Shown here: piece by piece, positions 52,972 through 62,157 of the stretch
Layout: each line of letters begins with the position of its first letter
How positions within the stretch are numbered: the first letter of the stretch is position 1
Origin: Ruminococcus sp.
GTDB lineage: Bacteria > Bacillota > Clostridia > Oscillospirales > Ruminococcaceae
Reading direction: 5' to 3'
DNA length: 64,000 nucleotides
Assembly (NCBI GenBank): GCA_017478965.1
Contig: JAFVCV010000039.1
Span: 1 to 64,000 of the forward strand
Notes under the pieces: generated by a model
The model's database searches: none
What the model was told of the DNA's origin: nothing
What the model saw: the letters and a program-made list of their open reading frames with translations, nothing else
Translations under genes and position numbers: made by a program

Positions 52972-54393
52972 GTGGTTTTCGCAGATCTGTTTTTCCTGTA
53001 TTTCTACCTGCCGGTGTGCCTGATGCTTTATTTTGCCACACGAAGCATAAAGGTCAGAAATGCAGTGCTGATAATGTTCTCGCTGGTGTTCTATGCCTGG
53101 GGAGAGCCTATTTGGGTGAGCATACTGTTCGTTTCGGCTTTGGTGGACTATGTCAACGGCCGGGTCATAGAGAAATATCCCGAGAGCGGAAAGGCGAAGG
53201 CGGCGGTGGTGTGGTCGCTCATATTCAACTTAGGACTGCTGGTAGGCTTTAAATACACCGGCTTTATCGTGGAGAACTTTAACGCCGTGACCGGACTTGG
53301 GGTGAAGGTGCCGAAGATAAGGCTGCCTATAGGCATCTCGTTTTACACCTTCCAGACCATTTCCTATACTATCGACTGCTATTGGGGCAAGGTGAAGCCC
53401 CAGAGGAGCTTTGGCAGATTTCTGCTTTATGTGTCCCTGTTCCCGCAGCTGGTGGCCGGGCCTATCGTAAGGTATTCAGTCATCGGCGAGGAGATAGAGG
53501 ACAGGAAGACCACCGTCAAGGATTTCTCCGACGGCTTTTCAAGAGTGATCTTAGGCCTTGGCAAGAAGGTCATAATCGCCAACAATATCAGCACCGTGGT
53601 CACTTCCGTTTTCGGCAACGCCGCCAACAGTTATCAGAATGTGGGTTCTTTGTCAGTGGCAGGCACCTGGTACGGGGCGATAATGGTGGCCCTCTGGTAT
53701 TATTTCGACTTTTCCGGGTACTCTGATATAGCCATCGGGCTTGGAAGGATATTCGGTTTCCACTTCGATGAGAACTTCAAATATCCCTTCATCTGCCGGA
53801 CAGTTTCTGAGTTCTGGCAGAGGTGGCATATCTCCCTTTCGTCGTTTTTCAGAGACTACGTGCTCTATGTGCCGATCTTCGGCAAGAGAAGGAAATACGG
53901 CGGACTTTTCCTGGTGTGGTTCCTGACGGGGCTCTGGCACGGCGCCAGCTGGAATTTCATATTCTGGGGCCTTTACTACGGCATATTCATTTTTGCAGAG
54001 ACACTCATAGGCAAGAAGAAGATGAAGAAGATGCCGGCAGTGGCTGCACATATCTATACGAAAATAGTCATCGTGGTCGGATTTGGCATTTTCTATTTTG
54101 AAAATCTGGGAGCCCTGGGGAAATTCTTCAAGGGCCTGGTGGGCGCCAACGGAAATCCGCTGACGGATCAGTTCACGAGCCATACATTTATGAGCAATCT
54201 GTGGCTGTTCATCGCAGCGGTGTTCTTCAGCCTGCCGGTCATTCCGAAGCTGAAGGAGAAGGCTTTCAAAAAGGAGGGCACAGCCTATCTTATACAGTCT
54301 GCGGGTATACTGACCAACGCACTTATACTCGTGGTGAGCAGTCTTCTGCTGGTAAATACCACCAACAATCCGTTCTTGTATTTCAGATTTTAG
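52972..54393 (+). CDS. MBOAT family O-acyltransferase
   Basis: Membrane acyltransferase with about 11 hydrophobic segments, 473 aa. Catalytic histidine in LTGLWHGASWNF (H323); the LPQLVAGPIVRY and SEFWQRWHISLSSF regions are those of the AlgI/DltB/PatA branch, which moves acyl groups from the cytoplasm onto surface polymers. Start is GTG 52972, with GAGGAG 8 nt upstream. First gene of a five-gene cluster. Confidence 0.93.
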   Translation: MVFADLFFLYFYLPVCLMLYFATRSIKVRNAVLIMFSLVFYAWGEPIWVSILFVSALVDYVNGRVIEKYPESGKAKAAVVWSLIFNLGLLVGFKYTGFIVENFNAVTGLGVKVPKIRLPIGISFYTFQTISYTIDCYWGKVKPQRSFGRFLLYVSLFPQLVAGPIVRYSVIGEEIEDRKTTVKDFSDGFSRVILGLGKKVIIANNISTVVTSVFGNAANSYQNVGSLSVAGTWYGAIMVALWYYFDFSGYSDIAIGLGRIFGFHFDENFKYPFICRTVSEFWQRWHISLSSFFRDYVLYVPIFGKRRKYGGLFLVWFLTGLWHGASWNFIFWGLYYGIFIFAETLIGKKKMKKMPAVAAHIYTKIVIVVGFGIFYFENLGALGKFFKGLVGANGNPLTDQFTSHTFMSNLWLFIAAVFFSLPVIPKLKEKAFKKEGTAYLIQSAGILTNALILVVSSLLLVNTTNNPFLYFRF

Positions 54394-54407
54394 GCAGGTG
54401 AGGGAGC

Positions 54408-57347
54408 ATGAGCAATAACGACAAGAAAAACAATAACGAGCACAGCCATGATATCCTCGACCTGGAGGCGCTGTCAAAGGCCTATGAGGAAAGTCTCAGC
54501 GCCCTGAGCTTTGACAGTGCGCCAAAGACCAAGCCCAGCGGCAGCAGGGACCTGAGGTCCGCCAGGAGGGAGACCGACAGGCTGCTCAGGGGCGGCGAGG
54601 AGCTTAAAGACGCCAGAAGGCTCACCGAGCAGGACAGAAGGCTGGAGCAGATGCGCAAAAACAAGGAAAGGCTCAGTCACAGCGTCTGGACCAGCGAGCC
54701 GGTAGTAAAGCCGAGAAAAAGCGCATGGCTGGATAATGCCAACGATCAGGCCAGGCAGAGCGGTGAGAGAGCTAAGGCCGAAGCATCGGCTCTTGGCAGC
54801 TCAGGGACCTCTGAGCCGCTGATATTGGCCCAGCATGGCAGCACACCGGCACAGAGGCAGGCCCAGGGGGATATACTGGCTCCCCTGGTAAGGACCGGTC
54901 CGGAGGACAGCCGGGAGCAAAGGCCGGATGAAAGGACCGGCCGCCGCAGAAGAAGGCGGGAGGAGCGCTATCCGGAACAGCCGGAGTTTCGCAGCAAGAC
55001 CCAGATAACCATGAAGATACCGGACAAGACCTACAGGGAATATCAGGTCAATGCCGTGAATAATGACGACAGCGTCAGAAAGACCGTAGATCTGGAGATG
55101 CCGGCGTCGAAGATGCTTACCGAGCGTGAACTGATGGAGCGGGAACAGGCCGCCGTAAAGGCAAGGCAGGAAGAAGAGGCCCGTGCCGCAAGCAGCAATT
55201 ATGCCAGGAGCGTCATAGATGATATACTAGGTAATATCAACGCCGAGGAGGAGGCGAAAAAGGCCGCCCTTGGAACTATCAGTGAGCAGCTGGAGGCCGG
55301 GAAACAGGAGAATGAAGAGGTCGGGCAAGCTGATGCTCTGACAGACACTGCCGCTGAAGATAACGTTAAGGCAGAGGACCGTCCTGAGGAAAGCCCCGAT
55401 GAGGAGACTTCGCAGCTGCCCGGGGAAGAGGGAACTGAGGAGCCTGAGGAGCAGGCTGTACCTCAGGAGGAGACAGATACCGCTGAGCCGGCGGCTGTGA
55501 GCCTTAAAAAGGAAAATGTAAGGGTAACGCCCAAGCTGACCCCTGAGAGCGAGTACGATTTTGCGGATATGATAAGCAGGGTCAGGGCCGACAAGAAGAA
55601 AAGAGCCGCCGACGTGGCCGAAGAGGAGCCTGAAAAGGCAGACGGCAGTGAGGAGGAGCAGGCTCAGGAAACTTTGACGGAGCCTGAGAAGACCGACGGG
55701 ACTGCTGAGGACACCGAAAGGACCGCACCCGCAGAGGAGGCAGAGACTGAGGAGAACGCTGGCAGCGTAGAAAATGCAGCAGCTGCCCATGAGACGCAGA
55801 AACCCACCGAGGGACAGGGACCCAGACCTGTGCATAAGAAAAAGCGTCTCAAGCGCAGGAAAGAGAACAAGTATCACGAGATGGAGTTCAGCTTTATAAA
55901 CAGCATCATGAGCCTGGGCCTGCTCTTCACCGTGGCTGTGTCTCTGGTGGTGCTGGAAAGAGAGAGCGGTTTTATCCATTCGGAGAACAGGAACCTGGCA
56001 GAATTCCCCACATTCAGCGTGAAGTCCTATTTTGACGGACAGTTCACCAAGGGGATAACCGAGTATTATACAGATACCATTCCCGGGAGGGAGACCTTCA
56101 AGAAGTTCGGTTCGGAATTTTCAAAACATCTTGGCATTAATACTGACGATATGGTAGTTAAGGGCAGCCACAAGACTGCCGAGAAGGAGGAGCTTGACGA
56201 GGAGAAGGTAGCGGCCATCACTACCGTTACCGCTAATTTGCAGCCCAAGCCCAGCACCACCACTACTACCAGGCCCGGTGAGACCACGACTACCACCACA
56301 AGAGTATCCGAGGAGGTAGTGGAGCTGCCGGAGATCCTTGACGACGGACAGTGGGAAGGCGACGTCATAGTATTCGGCAAAGGCGAGAACGTCAGGGCCG
56401 TGGCAGGATATTACGGAATGTTCGAGTACGGCAAGATGTATGCCGAAACTATAAACAAGTGGAAGGAAGAGCTGCCGGACGTAAATGTCTACAATATGTC
56501 CATACCCACCTCTTCGGCTTATTATCTGCCCAAGAGCTTCAGAGATACTGTCTCCGACCAGAAGGATAATATCGACAATATCGCCTCGGAGCTGAAGGGC
56601 ATCATAAACGTTGACGTGTTCAATGACCTGGCAAAGCATACGGACGAGTATATCTATTCCAGGACCGACCACCACTGGCAGCCCAGGGGAGCTTATTACG
56701 CAGGCAAGGTCTTTGCGGACAAGGCAGGCATAGATTATCCAGACTTAAAGACCTATGACGAGTGGAAGATAGAAGGGTTCCTTGGGACCATGTATGCCTA
56801 CAGCGACTATGACAGCGAGCTTGCGGCCAACCCGGATACCTTTATCTACTATAAGCCCGACAACAGCTACAGTGTGACCTATTATGACACCGACTTCACC
56901 GCACCCAGGTCCGGGGACCTGTTCTTTGACTACGCCGAGGGCGTTTACTGCTATTCCGCTATACTTGACGTTGACTGGGAGGTAGCGGAGATAGAGACAG
57001 ATGTGAAGAACGGAAGGACCCTTGTCATCTTCAAGGACAGCTTCGGCAACGCCCTGGTGCCTTTCATGACCCACGGGTTCGAGAAGATATATGTGTGCGA
57101 TTTCAGGTATTTTGATAACAACGCCATAGACTTCTGCAAGAAGGTCGGCTGCACTGACCTGCTGTTTGCCATCTCTGTGACCTCCTGCGCTACCGAGATG
57201 CACATTCAGGCAATAAACAACTGCCGTGTGCAGGATAATGTTAATCCCGCCATCACCGAGGTGGAGAGCGCCGAGGTGCCGGAGCAGGCCGAATATGAGG
57301 GCGGCGAAACGACTGCCTCTGTCTCAGGCGGAAACGACGATCTGTAA
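54408..57347 (+). CDS. DHHW/AlgX-like extracytoplasmic protein with large cytoplasmic extension
   Basis: 979 aa. Residues 1 to about 490 are highly charged, low-complexity and without recognisable domain, presumably in the cytoplasm; one membrane helix follows (about 497-518). The external part has a Thr-rich linker with runs of six Thr (about 620-635) and a SGNH/DHHW domain with signature TDHHW (D754-W757). DHHW proteins accompany MBOATs and complete acyl transfer outside the cell, as DltD or AlgX do. It starts 15 nt after the MBOAT gene. The long cytoplasmic arm is unusual and could recruit the FkbH and carrier proteins. Confidence 0.85.
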   Translation: MSNNDKKNNNEHSHDILDLEALSKAYEESLSALSFDSAPKTKPSGSRDLRSARRETDRLLRGGEELKDARRLTEQDRRLEQMRKNKERLSHSVWTSEPVVKPRKSAWLDNANDQARQSGERAKAEASALGSSGTSEPLILAQHGSTPAQRQAQGDILAPLVRTGPEDSREQRPDERTGRRRRRREERYPEQPEFRSKTQITMKIPDKTYREYQVNAVNNDDSVRKTVDLEMPASKMLTERELMEREQAAVKARQEEEARAASSNYARSVIDDILGNINAEEEAKKAALGTISEQLEAGKQENEEVGQADALTDTAAEDNVKAEDRPEESPDEETSQLPGEEGTEEPEEQAVPQEETDTAEPAAVSLKKENVRVTPKLTPESEYDFADMISRVRADKKKRAADVAEEEPEKADGSEEEQAQETLTEPEKTDGTAEDTERTAPAEEAETEENAGSVENAAAAHETQKPTEGQGPRPVHKKKRLKRRKENKYHEMEFSFINSIMSLGLLFTVAVSLVVLERESGFIHSENRNLAEFPTFSVKSYFDGQFTKGITEYYTDTIPGRETFKKFGSEFSKHLGINTDDMVVKGSHKTAEKEELDEEKVAAITTVTANLQPKPSTTTTTRPGETTTTTTRVSEEVVELPEILDDGQWEGDVIVFGKGENVRAVAGYYGMFEYGKMYAETINKWKEELPDVNVYNMSIPTSSAYYLPKSFRDTVSDQKDNIDNIASELKGIINVDVFNDLAKHTDEYIYSRTDHHWQPRGAYYAGKVFADKAGIDYPDLKTYDEWKIEGFLGTMYAYSDYDSELAANPDTFIYYKPDNSYSVTYYDTDFTAPRSGDLFFDYAEGVYCYSAILDVDWEVAEIETDVKNGRTLVIFKDSFGNALVPFMTHGFEKIYVCDFRYFDNNAIDFCKKVGCTDLLFAISVTSCATEMHIQAINNCRVQDNVNPAITEVESAEVPEQAEYEGGETTASVSGGNDDL

Positions 57348-57361
57348 AGGAAAGCTTTGAT

Positions 57362-59134
57362 ATGAAAGAACTAGAGTATCCCTTTGACAGCGGATATATA
57401 ATGAAAAAGAAAAAGTCTCTGAGAAGGCAGCTGACTCTTGACACTGAAGGCTTTCAGAAAAAGAGGATAGCCGTGCTGGGCGGCTCCACCACGGCTGATA
57501 TCGTGAAGGTCCTGGAGCTGTTTTTGCTTGATAACGGCATCGAACCGGAGTTTTATGAGAGCGAGTACGGACAGTACAGACAGGACGCACTTTTCCCGAA
57601 CAGTGAGCTGGACAGGTTCAAGCCGGATATCATCTATATCCATACCAGTTTCAGAAATCTCAGTTTCAGGCCCACGCCGAGAATGTCTGCCCAGCAGATA
57701 GAAGAGGGGCTGGAGAACGAAACTGATGGTCTCAGACAGATCTGGGACAGCCTTAAAGAAAGGTTCGGCTGCCCGGTGATACAGAACAATTTTGAGCTGC
57801 CGCCCTACAGGCTTTTAGGAAATACGGACGCCTGGGACAGAAGGGGCGCTGTGAATTTCGTCACCAGGCTGAACATGAGGATATATGAGGAGATAGAAAA
57901 GCGGGACGGCCTTTATCTCAACGACATAAACTGGCTCAGCGCAGACTACGGCCTGGAGAAGTGGACGGCTCCGGAATACTGGTATATGTATAAGTACTGC
58001 CTTAATATCGACGCTATACCGGTGCTGGCTTTCAATATCGCCACTATAATAAAGGCCATTTTCGGCCGCAATAAAAAGGCACTTGCCCTGGACCTTGACA
58101 ATACCCTCTGGGGAGGGATAGTCGGGGACGACGGGGTGGAGGCTCTTGCCATAGGGCAGGAGACTGCGGAGGCCATGGGATTTTATCAGTGGCAGGAGTA
58201 TGTGAAGAGCCTTAAAGATATCGGCGTGCTGCTGACGGTCTGCTCGAAGAACGAGGAGGAGAACGCCATAGCAGGCCTTGAACACCCGGAGGGAGTGCTG
58301 AGGCCTGATGACTTCACGGTCATAAAGGCCAACTGGCTGCCGAAGTCGCAGAACATCATCGAAACCGCCGCCGAGATAAATATATTGCCTGAGGCCATAG
58401 TTCTGGCGGACGACAATCCCGCAGAAAGGGACATCGTCAGGGCAGAGGGCATCGTGGCACCGGACATCGGCGAGGTGAACGATTATATAAGGGTCATCGA
58501 CAGGTCGGGCTTTTTCGAGCCGGTGGGACTTTCAGAGGACGATCTGAGACGGAGCGAGATGTACAGGGAGAACGCTCTGAGAAAGCAGGCGCAGTCTAAG
58601 TATCAGAGCTATGAGGACTATCTTGCGGCTATGGATATGAAGGCGGAGATAGGGCCTTTCCCGGCGGTCTATATACAAAGGCTGTCGCAGCTGGCCAATA
58701 AGAGCAATCAGTTCAACGTTACCACCAGGAGGTATACGCCCTCGGAGATGGAGAGCGTGGCCCAAAGCCCGGACTATATCACCCTTTACGGAAAGCTGGC
58801 GGACAAATTCGGCGACAACGGCGTAGTCTCAGAGGTCATCGGCAGGGTAGAGGGGGAAACGCTCCATATCGACCTGTGGCTCATGAGCTGCCGTGTCCTC
58901 AAAAGGGACATGGAGTTTGCCATGCTGGACGAGCTGGTGAGAGCTTGCCGTGAAAGGGGAATAAGCTGTGTCATAGGGTATTATTACCCCACGGCCAAGA
59001 ACAAGATGGTGAGAGAGCTTTTCGGCACCTTTGGCTTTGATAAGATAAGTGAGGACGAAGAGGGGAACGCTGTCTGGAAACTTGATATAAAGGACTACGT
59101 GAACAAGAACCACGTCATTGCCGTTAACGCTTAG
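57362..59134 (+). CDS. FkbH-like HAD-superfamily protein (HAD-IIIC)
   Basis: 590 aa, cytoplasmic. The N-terminal part (about 30-230) includes RIAVLGGSTTADIVKVLELF. The HAD domain starts at ALDLDNTLWGG (motif DxDxT, D244/D246/T248) with TVCSKNEEEN and LADDNPAERDIV as later motifs. The C-terminal 180 residues resemble a GNAT-like domain. FkbH proteins of this size load a glyceryl group from 1,3-bisphosphoglycerate onto an acyl carrier protein and remove the phosphate; the carrier gene follows here. Starts 14 nt after the DHHW gene. Confidence 0.88.
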   Translation: MKELEYPFDSGYIMKKKKSLRRQLTLDTEGFQKKRIAVLGGSTTADIVKVLELFLLDNGIEPEFYESEYGQYRQDALFPNSELDRFKPDIIYIHTSFRNLSFRPTPRMSAQQIEEGLENETDGLRQIWDSLKERFGCPVIQNNFELPPYRLLGNTDAWDRRGAVNFVTRLNMRIYEEIEKRDGLYLNDINWLSADYGLEKWTAPEYWYMYKYCLNIDAIPVLAFNIATIIKAIFGRNKKALALDLDNTLWGGIVGDDGVEALAIGQETAEAMGFYQWQEYVKSLKDIGVLLTVCSKNEEENAIAGLEHPEGVLRPDDFTVIKANWLPKSQNIIETAAEINILPEAIVLADDNPAERDIVRAEGIVAPDIGEVNDYIRVIDRSGFFEPVGLSEDDLRRSEMYRENALRKQAQSKYQSYEDYLAAMDMKAEIGPFPAVYIQRLSQLANKSNQFNVTTRRYTPSEMESVAQSPDYITLYGKLADKFGDNGVVSEVIGRVEGETLHIDLWLMSCRVLKRDMEFAMLDELVRACRERGISCVIGYYYPTAKNKMVRELFGTFGFDKISEDEEGNAVWKLDIKDYVNKNHVIAVNA

Positions 59135-59170
59135 GAGCAGGCGGCAGAAATTTCGCAGGAGGTGACAAAG

Positions 59171-59413
59171 ATGAACATGAAGGAACTTAAAAAAAGACTG
59201 ACGGACGTTTTCAGGGACGTTTTTGACGATGACAGTATAGTTATCGACGAGAACACCACCGCTGACGATATTGATGACTGGGACTCCATCGAGCATATCA
59301 CCCTGATCGGCGCTGTGGAGGAGGAGTTCGGTATGCGCTTCAAGATGGGCGAGGTATCGGGCATGAACAACGTTGGTGAGATGATGAAGATCATCGCAGA
59401 GAGAGGAAAGTAA
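59171..59413 (+). CDS. Acyl carrier protein
   Basis: 80 aa from ATG 59171, with AGGAGG 8 nt upstream. The phosphopantetheine serine is in WDSIEHITLI (S39). Four-helix pattern and acidic character as in carrier proteins. Unlike the usual FASII acpP it stands beside FkbH and MBOAT genes, so it is probably a dedicated carrier, the counterpart of DltC. Confidence 0.92.
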   Translation: MNMKELKKRLTDVFRDVFDDDSIVIDENTTADDIDDWDSIEHITLIGAVEEEFGMRFKMGEVSGMNNVGEMMKIIAERGK

Positions 59414-59455
59414 GGCTTTATGAAAAAGGCCGGTATAAGCATTTGGAGGTAAAAG

Positions 59456-60013
59456 ATGGACTTCAGGCTTTGTTTGGGAGTGAGCGTGACGGGCAGCGAG
59501 GGGCTTGAAAGCAGCTTTTCGGTCTCCGGACAAGAGGTCAGGGGACTGCTGAGCGCCGAGCTGATATTAAAGTGCGCCGAGGGCTTTTTAGAGACAGTGC
59601 CTGAGCCGGTGTTCTTCTTTCTGGAGCTGCCGATGGAAAACGGCGGTGAGGGATATCAGGTCTATTACCTTGACAACTGCACCAGGGAGGTCGCCGGGGC
59701 CATTATAAAGCGCTACGGGCAGCTTCTGGCGGAGGACGGGCTTTGCAGGTTCGGCTTTGGTTCCAACAGGACTGAGGAGGAGATCTATTTCACGGATTAT
59801 CAGGAATTCTCGGTCTATAGTCTCAGCCCCGGCAAGGTCAGGGATATGCTGAAAAAGCTGGGCTGTAGGGAGACGGAGGAGCCTTCATCACTCTGGGACC
59901 TTATGAGCGATGAAGAGCCGGGGACCCTTTCAGGGATAGAGATAGAGGGGGAAACGGTGTTCGATATACCGGAAAACCTGAAGGATGCTGGAATGTACCA
60001 AGCGCAGCAATAA
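59456..60013 (+). CDS. Unrecognised protein of the MBOAT/FkbH cluster
   Basis: 185 aa, acidic, no signal peptide or membrane helix. A predominantly beta N-terminal half (FFFLELPMEN, YYLDNCTREV) and a middle stretch with ITRYGQLL-like alternation. TTGGAGG before the ATG, 42 nt after the carrier protein gene, same strand, so co-transcription is likely. No function assigned; a cytosolic helper of the acyl-transfer pathway is possible. Confidence 0.65.
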   Translation: MDFRLCLGVSVTGSEGLESSFSVSGQEVRGLLSAELILKCAEGFLETVPEPVFFFLELPMENGGEGYQVYYLDNCTREVAGAIIKRYGQLLAEDGLCRFGFGSNRTEEEIYFTDYQEFSVYSLSPGKVRDMLKKLGCRETEEPSSLWDLMSDEEPGTLSGIEIEGETVFDIPENLKDAGMYQAQQ

Positions 60014-60109
60014 AAACGCACCAAGACAATAGTCTTTGGAAAGGGGCCTGGGGGATCACTCTTTCTTCAGCGCCGAAAGCCGGAGATAAAGATTACGGGG
60101 AGGAATACT

Positions 60110-60640
60110 ATGAACATCTGGCATGACATTTCATCAAAGGCCGTTAATAAGGAGAAATTCACCGCAGTGGTGGAGATACCGAAAGGCTCGAAGGTAAAGT
60201 ATGAGCTTGACAAGACTACGGGGCTGCTGAAAATGGACAGGATACTTTATACCTCTACTCACTATCCTGCCAATTACGGTTTCATACCCCGGACCTTTGC
60301 AGAGGACGGGGACCCGCTGGACGTGCTGGTGCTCTGCTCGGAGACTCTTGAACCTTTGTCCCTGGTCGATTGCTATCCTATAGGCATGATAACCATGATG
60401 GACAACGGGGCGGCGGACGAAAAGATAATCTGCATACCCTTCAATGACCCTACATACAACGTCTATAAGGATATCAGCGAGCTGCCTAACCATATCTTTG
60501 ACGAGATGAAACACTTTTTTACCGTCTATAAGGCCCTGGAGAACAAGGACACCGTCATTGACGACGTGAAAGGCCCCGATGACGCCAAGGCCATCATCGA
60601 CAGCTGCATAGACAGGTATATAGAGAAATACTGCAAATAG
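60110..60640 (+). CDS. ppa: Inorganic pyrophosphatase, family I
   Basis: Cytoplasmic hydrolysis of pyrophosphate. 176 aa with [24 protein letters not shown] and the metal-binding [11 protein letters not shown]. Typical family-I length. It follows the MBOAT cluster by 96 nt and may be partly read through from it. Confidence 0.95.
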   Translation: MNIWHDISSKAVNKEKFTAVVEIPKGSKVKYELDKTTGLLKMDRILYTSTHYPANYGFIPRTFAEDGDPLDVLVLCSETLEPLSLVDCYPIGMITMMDNGAADEKIICIPFNDPTYNVYKDISELPNHIFDEMKHFFTVYKALENKDTVIDDVKGPDDAKAIIDSCIDRYIEKYCK

Positions 60641-60653
60641 TTCTGACAGTAAT

Positions 60654-60685
60654 AAAACTCCCTCTGCGTCCGCAGGGGGAGTTTT
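60654..60685. terminator. Bidirectional terminator between ppa and the XRE gene
   Basis: AAAACTCCCTCTGC (60654-60667) with GCAGGGGGAGTTTT (60672-60685), 4-nt loop, U-runs both ways. Confidence 0.9.
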
Positions 60686-60700
60686 GGCGTATATGGCAAT

Positions 60701-61279
60701 TCATTTTCCAAGAATAAGGTAAAACAGCAGGAATATGACCATGGACAGCAGGGCGGAGCCTATGGCGAGAAGTATCTTCTGATAGGGCCGCTTGGCCTCC
60801 TCACGTGCCTGTTCGATCTCGTCAAGGGACTTGCCCTCTAAAAAGGCTGTCAGCTCCCGGTAGGTCTGGACGTTGTTCTTCTTTTTCAGGCTCTCTACCT
60901 TCAGTGCGGATATCATCACCACAGTGAAGTACAGAAAAAGTATCACCGTCCCAAGCACTCCCCCGAACTTTATCAGTGGGTAGGGAATAATGAAAGCTAT
61001 CAGCAGCATTACTGAAAATATGCCGCCCCATTTGTTCATTTCTCCGATATCGGCCTTATGTATCTGTTTTTTCATGATCTCCACATCTCCTTTTAAAAGC
61101 TCGTCAACGGAGACTTTGAAGATGTCGCTGAGGATAAGCAGTGAGTGAACGTCCGGATAGCTCTTTTCGTTTTCCCAGTTTGAAACGGTCTGCCGGCTAA
61201 CGAAGGCTTTCTCAGCAAATTCGTCCTGGTTCCAGCCGTGCTGCTTTCTCAGTTTTCTGATGGTGTTCCCCAGTTCCAT
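60701..61279 (-). CDS. XRE-family regulator with C-terminal membrane helices
   Basis: 192 aa from ATG 61279, with AGGAG 8 nt upstream. N-terminal HTH (LGNTIRKLRKQHGWNQDEFA, then EKAFVSRQTVSNWEN), then three membrane segments (about 88-108, 112-132, 168-190). Membrane-tethered XRE proteins of this size are common in Firmicutes and often act with a small partner membrane protein, here the gene at 61346-61585. Ligand unknown. Confidence 0.85.
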   Translation of the reverse strand: MELGNTIRKLRKQHGWNQDEFAEKAFVSRQTVSNWENEKSYPDVHSLLILSDIFKVSVDELLKGDVEIMKKQIHKADIGEMNKWGGIFSVMLLIAFIIPYPLIKFGGVLGTVILFLYFTVVMISALKVESLKKKNNVQTYRELTAFLEGKSLDEIEQAREEAKRPYQKILLAIGSALLSMVIFLLFYLILGK

Positions 61280-61320
61280 ATTCTCAGCTCCTGACATATT
61301 CGATGATGCGGTATAAAGTC

Positions 61321-61349
61321 ATCATACCACATTTTGTGCGTTTGTTCAA
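61321..61349 (-). promoter_or_regulatory. Sigma-A promoter of the XRE gene
   Basis: Minus strand TTGAAC (61344-61349), 17-nt spacer, TATGAT (61321-61326), overlapping the end of the upstream small gene. Confidence 0.7.
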
Positions 61350-61585
61350 GAGCTTTTTACGGCGCCGGGCCCGTTCCGGCTCTCAGGGGCGTTACCGTCT
61401 TCTTCAAAGGACTTGCAGGCGTGAATGTCATCATAGGCGGACTTTATGCCTGCGGATACTCCCCATTTGATAATGAAGTACAAAAGCACCAGTACTATTA
61501 TCAGAGTGCCGCTGCTGATGCCAAGCTCCCGGGTGAGCCTGCCAAGGGTCTGTAGGGTTTCCATTTCTGTGATAGATATGCTCAT
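61346..61585 (-). CDS. Small membrane protein
   Basis: 79 aa with one hydrophobic helix (about 27-45, LIIVLVLLYFIIKWGV) and a polar C-terminus. The ribosome-binding site AAGGAGG with 8-nt spacing shows it is a real gene. It precedes the membrane-tethered XRE regulator by 66 nt on the same strand. It resembles short DUF6019-like proteins; function unknown. Confidence 0.75.
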   Translation of the reverse strand: MSISITEMETLQTLGRLTRELGISSGTLIIVLVLLYFIIKWGVSAGIKSAYDDIHACKSFEEDGNAPESRNGPGAVKSS

Positions 61586-61666
61586 AGTGTTTCCTCCTTA
61601 TGGTCTGAGCCTTGTTTTTCTGTGTCCTTATCATAACACTTTTTCTGGCCGTCCGCCACCCAGGGT

Positions 61667-61712
61667 CTTTTACATTTTTGCCTGAAAAGCATATGTAAAA
61701 GGCTTTTTACAT
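61667..61712. promoter_or_regulatory. Cluster of TTTTACAT motifs upstream of the small membrane protein
   Basis: CTTTTACAT (61667-61675) and its inverse ATGTAAAAG (61693-61701), and a further TTTTACAT at 61705-61712. Possible operator for the XRE regulator. Confidence 0.4.
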
Positions 61713-62005
61713 TGCGTATTTACGGGCTTTTTGTAAACTCTGGCAAAAATGTCCGGCTCATGCTGCCTGCTGCCGCCGGGAAGAAAAATTTTGTGCATAA
61801 CAGAAAAAATATATGCGCTTATATAATTATTTTCACAAAATCCCCCCAGGGTTTTTGTGGCGTTCATCAAAACTGTGCTAAAGATAAGGCAGGGTGAACA
61901 TTACAAAATGTAATAATTAAATTACTTAACCATATAATAAGGCAATATTGTCATAAAAGCGGCTGCCTGGCGACTGTATCTGGTAGAAAATTACTTAAAA
62001 AGCTA
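61713..62005. other. AT-rich intergenic region, no gene seen
   Basis: Contains runs of TTAAAT/AATTACTTA and short inverted repeats (CATTACAAAATGTAAT at about 61909-61920) but no open frame with a ribosome-binding site. Confidence 0.5.
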
Positions 62006-62034
62006 TTGACGTATACAAGCTATTGTGGTACAAT
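62006..62034 (+). promoter_or_regulatory. Sigma-A promoter upstream of the small ORF
   Basis: TTGACG (62006-62011), 17-nt spacer, TACAAT (62029-62034). It is about 400 nt upstream of mraZ. Confidence 0.65.
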
Positions 62035-62052
62035 ATTATCAGGAAAGGTCAT

Positions 62053-62157
62053 ATGACAAGAAAATCGGCATTTCCGGACCATCATCTGAGCAGCCCTGAG
62101 CGGGTACGCAGTTTTTTTCGCCGCCCTAAATGTGCCGGCAAAAAAAGGCCTGGATAA
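62053..62157 (+). CDS. Candidate 34-residue basic peptide
   Basis: ATG 62053 with GGAAAGG just upstream, 18 nt after a good -10. The peptide is strongly basic, with Arg/Lys clusters FFRRPK and GKKRPG, one Cys and no membrane helix. It could be a small protein or a leader. No homologue recalled, and codon use is not informative at this length. Confidence 0.3.
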   Translation: MTRKSAFPDHHLSSPERVRSFFRRPKCAGKKRPG

